From CAXMST01 sp963793415 (GTDB lineage: Bacteria; Actinomycetota; Thermoleophilia; Solirubrobacterales; 70-9): a stretch of DNA of 64,000 bases. A program made the position numbers and the translations under genes. Below, in pieces: positions 60,073-64,000 of the stretch. The DNA lies in assembly GCA_963793415.1 (NCBI GenBank), contig CAWCAC010000002.1, positions 2,852,001-2,916,000 on the forward strand. The letters run 5' to 3'. Positions within the stretch are counted from its first letter, which is position 1. The number at the start of each line of letters is the position of its first letter. Under the pieces are notes generated by a model. It was not told where the DNA came from and did not search any database. It saw nothing but the letters and a program-made list of their open reading frames with translations.

Positions 60073-60432
60073 CTAGGCCGCGTCCTCGAGCGCCAGCCCG
60101 TAGTACTCGCGCAGCCGGCGTTCGGCCTGGGGCGTGTGGCGAGCCGAGCCGAGACCGGCGGAGCCACGGACGAGGTCGCGCTCGAGCGGCAGCCAGACAC
60201 GGCCGCGCGTGCCGGTCGCCTCGCGCGCCGGCGCCATGAAGCGCCTGCCCTCGCCGAAGCGGAACTCGTTGATCGCGAGCCAGCCCGGGCGGCCGTCGGC
60301 GTCGGGCACGACATCCTGAAGACGGCCGAGCGAATGGCCGTTGACATCGTCGACGCGCCAGCCGATCCACTCGCGCATCTCCGCGAGGCTTGCGGCCGTT
60401 CCGCCGGCCAGCTTTCTGGATCCGACCGTCAT
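60073..60432 (-). CDS. PRC-barrel domain protein
   Basis: A 119-residue member of the local PRC-barrel set: EMREWIGWRVDDVNGHSLGRLQDVVPDADGRPGWLAINEFRFGEGRRFMAP, VWLPLERDLVRGSAGL, and the C-terminal helix RRLREYYGLAL. It differs from the other three in replacing the W(I/V)D core with VVPD. TACGCT 7 nt before the ATG indicates a leaderless mRNA. It is divergent from the GGDEF-EAL gene. Function unknown. Confidence 0.82.
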   Translation of the reverse strand: MTVGSRKLAGGTAASLAEMREWIGWRVDDVNGHSLGRLQDVVPDADGRPGWLAINEFRFGEGRRFMAPAREATGTRGRVWLPLERDLVRGSAGLGSARHTPQAERRLREYYGLALEDAA

Positions 60433-60439
60433 ACCGGAA

Positions 60440-60445
60440 AGCGTA
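60440..60445 (-). promoter_or_regulatory. -10 element (TACGCT), leaderless PRC-barrel gene
   Basis: TACGCT on the minus strand is 7 nt before the ATG at 60432. Confidence 0.4.
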
Positions 60446-60537
60446 GATACGCGGTCGGTTGGATTCCGGAACTGTCACGCCTGATTACGGATTTCCACCC
60501 ATGACCGATCCGGTCCGAGGCCCGATCCTCCGCTCAG

Positions 60538-63137
60538 GTGGCGACGGGAGAAGCCGACAGCACGGCTCGATCGATCCTCGGCGTAGCCCGCGTCGGGGGT
60601 GCGCTGGCGCTCGCCTTCGGCGTCGTCGTCCTGCTCGGATGGGCCTCCGGGCTCGAGGCGCTCGTGCGGATTTCGCCGAGCTTGCCGAGCATGGTCCCGA
60701 ACACCGCAGTGATGTTCGTTTGCTGCGGCGTCGTCGTCCTGATCGAGACGTTCGCCGGTGCGCGCCCCGGCGCCCGCTCGCTGCGATTCGCGCTGCTCGG
60801 CCTGATGCTCGCGATCGCGGCGGTGACGCTGTTCGAGTATCTGGTCGACACCTCTGCGTCGGGCGAGCTCCTCTTCAGCGCCGACGAGACCACCGACGCG
60901 CGCGGCATGCTGCCGGCGCCGCAGACGGCGATCGCCTTCTTCCTGCTCGGGATTGCGCTCGCGTCGGCGCGCTCCGGCGCGGCTGGGCAGAGATCCTCTG
61001 CTCGACGGCGCTCGTACTCGCGCTGACGGTCGTCAGCGCGGCCCTGCTCGGGTACCTGATTGGCGTCGATTCGCTGTATACGCCCGCCGAGGTCACCGGC
61101 ATCGCACTACACACGGCATCGGGGCTCGGCGTTCTCTGCATCGCCGTCTTCGCCCTGCGCCCCGACCACCGACCCGGTTCCTGGTATGCCCACAACGGCG
61201 CCGGCGACCGGGCGGCGCGGGAGGCGATGCCGATCGGGCTGACGGTACCGATCCTCTCAGCACTAGTCGCCGACTACGGGTTTGACCACGACTGGTGGGG
61301 AACCGGCTTTGCACTCGTCCTGATGGGGCTGGCGACGCTGGGGCGATCCAGTACCTGTTCGTCGTTGGTGCCTCCCAGGTGAATCGCGACGTCGCCCTTC
61401 GCCGCCGAGCCGAGGAGGACGCCCGCGAGCAGGCGAGACGCGCGCTCGAGGCCGAGGAGCGCTTCCGCTCCGCCTTCGACAATGCGCCGATCGGGCTCGC
61501 GCTGGTCGGACTCGACGGGTCCTGGATCCGGGTCAACCGAGCCCTCTGCGAGATGACCGGCTACACCGAGCGCGAGCTGCTCGCGCGCAGATTCCAGGAG
61601 ATCACGCACCCGGACGACCTCGAGGCAGACCTCGCGCTGATGCAACGTACGCTCGCGGACGAGATCCGGACCTACGAGATCGAGAAGCGCTACCTCCACG
61701 CCGACGGGACGACGATCTCGGCGCTGCTCTCCGTCTCGCTCGTTCGCGACGCCGAAGGAGAGCCGCGCTACTTCGTCAGTCAGGTGCAGGACATCACCGA
61801 GCGCAAGCGCCAGGAGCAGGAGTTGCTCTTCCTCTCCTCGCACGACGTCCTCACCGGGCTCGCGAACCGGCGTGAGTTCAGCGTCGACGTGCGCCGCCGC
61901 ATCGCCGAGCGGGACCGCTACGGGCGGGCCTTCGCGGTCGTGCTGCTCGATCTCGATCACTTCAAGTACATCAACGATTCGCTCGGACACGGCGATTGGC
62001 GACCGCGTCCTCCGCGCCGTCGCGGAGGCCCTGCGAGGGCGGCTCCGCGATACCGACGTGGTCGCTCGGCTCGGCGGCGACGAGTTCGCCTGTGTGCTCG
62101 CAGGGGCCGACGAGCAGACGGGCGTCAGCATCGCCGGCGAGCTGTTGGAGGCGGTGCGCGGCGTCCGCGTGACCGCGGCAGACTCACGCGCCCTGAGGGT
62201 CTCGGCGTCGGCGGGTGTCGTCTGTACGGGTCAGCTCGAGTCCGAGACGGAGGAGACCCTGCTGGCGGCCGCCGACGTCGCGATGTACGCGGCGAAGGAC
62301 GCGGGTCGCGACTCGGTCGTGCTCTATGACGCCGCGGCGGGCGACCGGTTGCAGGCCTCGCTGCGCCTGCGCTGGTCGCATCGGATCCGGGCCGCCCTCG
62401 ACGAGGACCGCTTTCGTCTCCACTTCCAGCCGATCGTCGATCTGCACGACCCGGAGCTGCGGATGTTCGAAGCGCTTTTGCGCCTGTACGACCAGCCGAA
62501 CGGGGACCCGGTCATGCCGGGCGAGTTCCTCTACATCGCCGACCGCTACGGGATGATGCTCGCAATCGACCGCTGGGTGGCACGAGCCGTGATCGAGACG
62601 ATCGCCTCCGGCGCGCTTCCCGATGGATGCACGGTGGCGCTCAACGTCTCCGCTCGCTCGCTCAGCGGCACGGGCTTGCTCGACGAAGTCGATCGACATC
62701 TCGAGCGAACCGGAGTCAACGCACGTCGGCTCGTGTTCGAGGTGACCGAGTCGACGGCGTTCGCGAAGCTCGACGACGCGCGGCACTTCGCCCGGCGGGT
62801 CGAGCGGATCGGCGCGGCGATGGCGCTCGACGACTTCGGCACCGGCTTCGGCAGCCTCACCCACCTCAAGTACCTGCCCTCGGCGTTCCTCAAGATCGAC
62901 GGCGAGTTCATCGCCGGAGTCGCCGACGACATCCAGGACAGATCCGTTGTCGAGGCCCTCGTTCACGTTGCCCGCCAGACCGGCAGGCGGACGATCGCGG
63001 AGTACGTGCGCGACGCGACCACGCTCGCCGTGGTCAGCGAACTCGGCGTCGATATGGCACAGGGATTCCACATCGGCCGCCCGGTGCCGCCCGCGGAGCT
63101 CGAGGGCTCGCAGGTGCGCCCGACGCAGCGGGCCTAG
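60538..63137 (+). CDS. Membrane-PAS-GGDEF-EAL c-di-GMP enzyme with apparent frameshifts
   Basis: Reading across three frame changes (about 60975, 61340 and 61994) gives one protein of about 865 residues. Order: six to eight TM helices (GGALALAFGVVVLLGWASG, NTAVMFVCCGVVVLIETF, ..., LVLALTVVSAALLGYLIG), a PAS domain (RSAFDNAPIGLALVGLDGSW), GGDEF and EAL. The diguanylate cyclase site is RLGGDEF with an upstream I-site RDTD. The EAL domain keeps FEALLRL, LNVSARSL, EVTES, LDDFGTGFGS, LKID, AEYV and QGFHIGRP, so both activities look possible. GTG 60538 is used; ATG 60501 is in another frame and may be the real start if a further base is wrong. The stop shares CTAG with the pntB stop. Confidence 0.83.
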
Positions 63138-64000
63138 AGCTTGGTGATCTCGGAGGCGATCTCCTGCGCGGCGCCCTTGGCGTCGCCGAAGAGCATCGCG
63201 GTCTTGTCGAGATAGAAGAGGTCGTTGTCGATGCCGGCGAAACCCGGGCTCATCGACCGCTTGATCACGATCACCTGCTGCGCCTCGTGGCACTCGATGA
63301 TCGGCATCCCCGCGATCGGGCTGTCCGGGTCTTCCTTGGCGGCGGGGTTGGTGACGTCGTTGGCGCCGATCACCACGGCGACGTCGGTGCGTGGCATGTC
63401 CGGGTTGATGTCCTCCATCTCGACCAGCTTCTCGTAGTCGACGTCGGCCTCGGCCAACAGGACGTTCATGTGCCCGGGCATGCGGCCGGCGACCGGGTGG
63501 ATTGCGTAGCGGACCTGGACGCCGCGACTCTCGAGCTCGTCGACCATCTCCTTGACGGCGTGCTGGGCCTGGGCGACGGCAAGGCCGTAGCCGGGGACGA
63601 TCACGACGCTGTCCGCGTACCCGAGCGCGATCGCCGCGTCCTGGGCGGTGATCGAGCGGTGCGGTCGCTCCTCGGCGGCGCCGCCTCCTGCGGCGGCGGG
63701 CGCGCCGCCGAAGCCGGCGAAGAGGATGTTCGAGACCGACCTGTTCATCGCGTTCGCCATGTCGAGCGTGAGGATCGTTCCCGAGGATCCGACGAGCGTG
63801 CCGCCGACGATCAGAGCCGTGTTGTCGAGGGCAATGCCCGCGGCCGCCGCCGCGAGCCCGGTGAAGGCGTTGAGCAGCGAGATCACAACCGGCATGTCGG
63901 CGCCGCCGATCGGCAGGACGAAGAGGTTGCCGAGTACCGCGGCGCCGAGCAGGCAGCCGATGAAGATCGCCTGCGAGGGGTCCTCGTGGTCGATCGCGAG
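63134..64000 (-). CDS. pntB: NAD(P) transhydrogenase beta subunit PntB (C-terminal part)
   Basis: The gene continues beyond the right edge; the last 288 codons are visible. The membrane part (GADMPVVISLLNAFTGLAAAAAGIALDN, LIVGGTLVGSSGTILTLDMANAMNRS) precedes domain III. That domain binds NADP(H) through VVIVPGYGLAVAQAQHAVKEM, RYAIHPVAGRMPGHMNVLLAEADV, VAVVIGANDVTNPAA, GMPIIECHEAQQVIVIKRSM and FYLDKTAMLFGDAK. It couples proton translocation to NADPH formation. Its TAG stop overlaps the stop of the convergent EAL gene by 4 nt. Confidence 0.93.
   Translation of the reverse strand, partial: LAIDHEDPSQAIFIGCLLGAAVLGNLFVLPIGGADMPVVISLLNAFTGLAAAAAGIALDNTALIVGGTLVGSSGTILTLDMANAMNRSVSNILFAGFGGAPAAAGGGAAEERPHRSITAQDAAIALGYADSVVIVPGYGLAVAQAQHAVKEMVDELESRGVQVRYAIHPVAGRMPGHMNVLLAEADVDYEKLVEMEDINPDMPRTDVAVVIGANDVTNPAAKEDPDSPIAGMPIIECHEAQQVIVIKRSMSPGFAGIDNDLFYLDKTAMLFGDAKGAAQEIASEITKL

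Overview
This is a high-G+C (about 70 % by eye) chromosomal segment from an Actinomycetota-type bacterium. F420-type LLM oxidoreductase, MeaB, ergothioneine genes, a mycobacterial-type methylglucose-polysaccharide gene set, class III cyclases, PRC-barrel paralogs and many leaderless GTG/ATG starts fit a Thermoleophilia/Solirubrobacterales-like lineage (inference; no rRNA is present). I see no rRNA, tRNA, CRISPR array, phage or insertion sequence.

Layout. 0-6.6 kb: lipid and amino-compound catabolism (partial hydrolase, amidase, HAD phosphatase, thiolase, leucyl aminopeptidase, acyl-CoA dehydrogenase). 6.6-16.5 kb: co-directional envelope block with two coiled-coil paralogs, two Thr-rich lipoproteins (one a PstS-like binding protein with a coiled-coil insertion), a small membrane protein, a processive GT2 with tandem MshEN c-di-GMP motifs, and a polytopic membrane protein. 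16.5-21.7 kb: PRC-barrel proteins and a three-gene unit with two collagen-like membrane-anchored proteins. 21.7-28 kb: meaB, then hexapeptide acyltransferase, GT4, GH57 and methyltransferase genes like the mycobacterial MGLP locus. 28-34.4 kb: DUF6636 lipoprotein, greA, dipZ, amine oxidase, adenylate cyclase, LON-domain protein. 34.7-41.3 kb: gamma-glutamyltransferase, FtsZ and ParA (both with long Glu/Pro-rich N-terminal extensions), and an ArsA-like ATPase pair. 41.3-47.1 kb: large HEPN-like unknown, AIM24, HxlR regulator, PilT, principal sigma factor. 47.5-55.6 kb: YihY, NAD(P)-binding protein, glpX, LLM oxidoreductase, second cyclase, large secreted protein. 55.6-64 kb: damaged ABC ATPase, an egtB-egtD fusion, a pilin-like-N-terminus protein, LapA, a fourth PRC protein, a PAS-GGDEF-EAL protein and partial pntB.

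Three points stand out. (1) A ~100-nt palindromic element occurs twice (27943 and 43370), each time directly at a gene 3' end, with compensatory base changes between the copies that preserve a long stem: probably an undescribed structured repeat family. (2) EgtB and EgtD are fused in one frame. (3) Apparent 1-nt frameshifts are strongly clustered (0-8, 20.9-24.2 and 55.6-62 kb; I found none in 25-55 kb), which looks more like local sequence error than gene decay, except that the ABC ATPase also lacks its P-loop.

At least fifteen genes start 6-9 nt after a TANNNT hexamer, the signature of leaderless transcripts. c-di-GMP (GGDEF-EAL maker/breaker, MshEN receptor) and cAMP (two cyclases) signalling are both represented.
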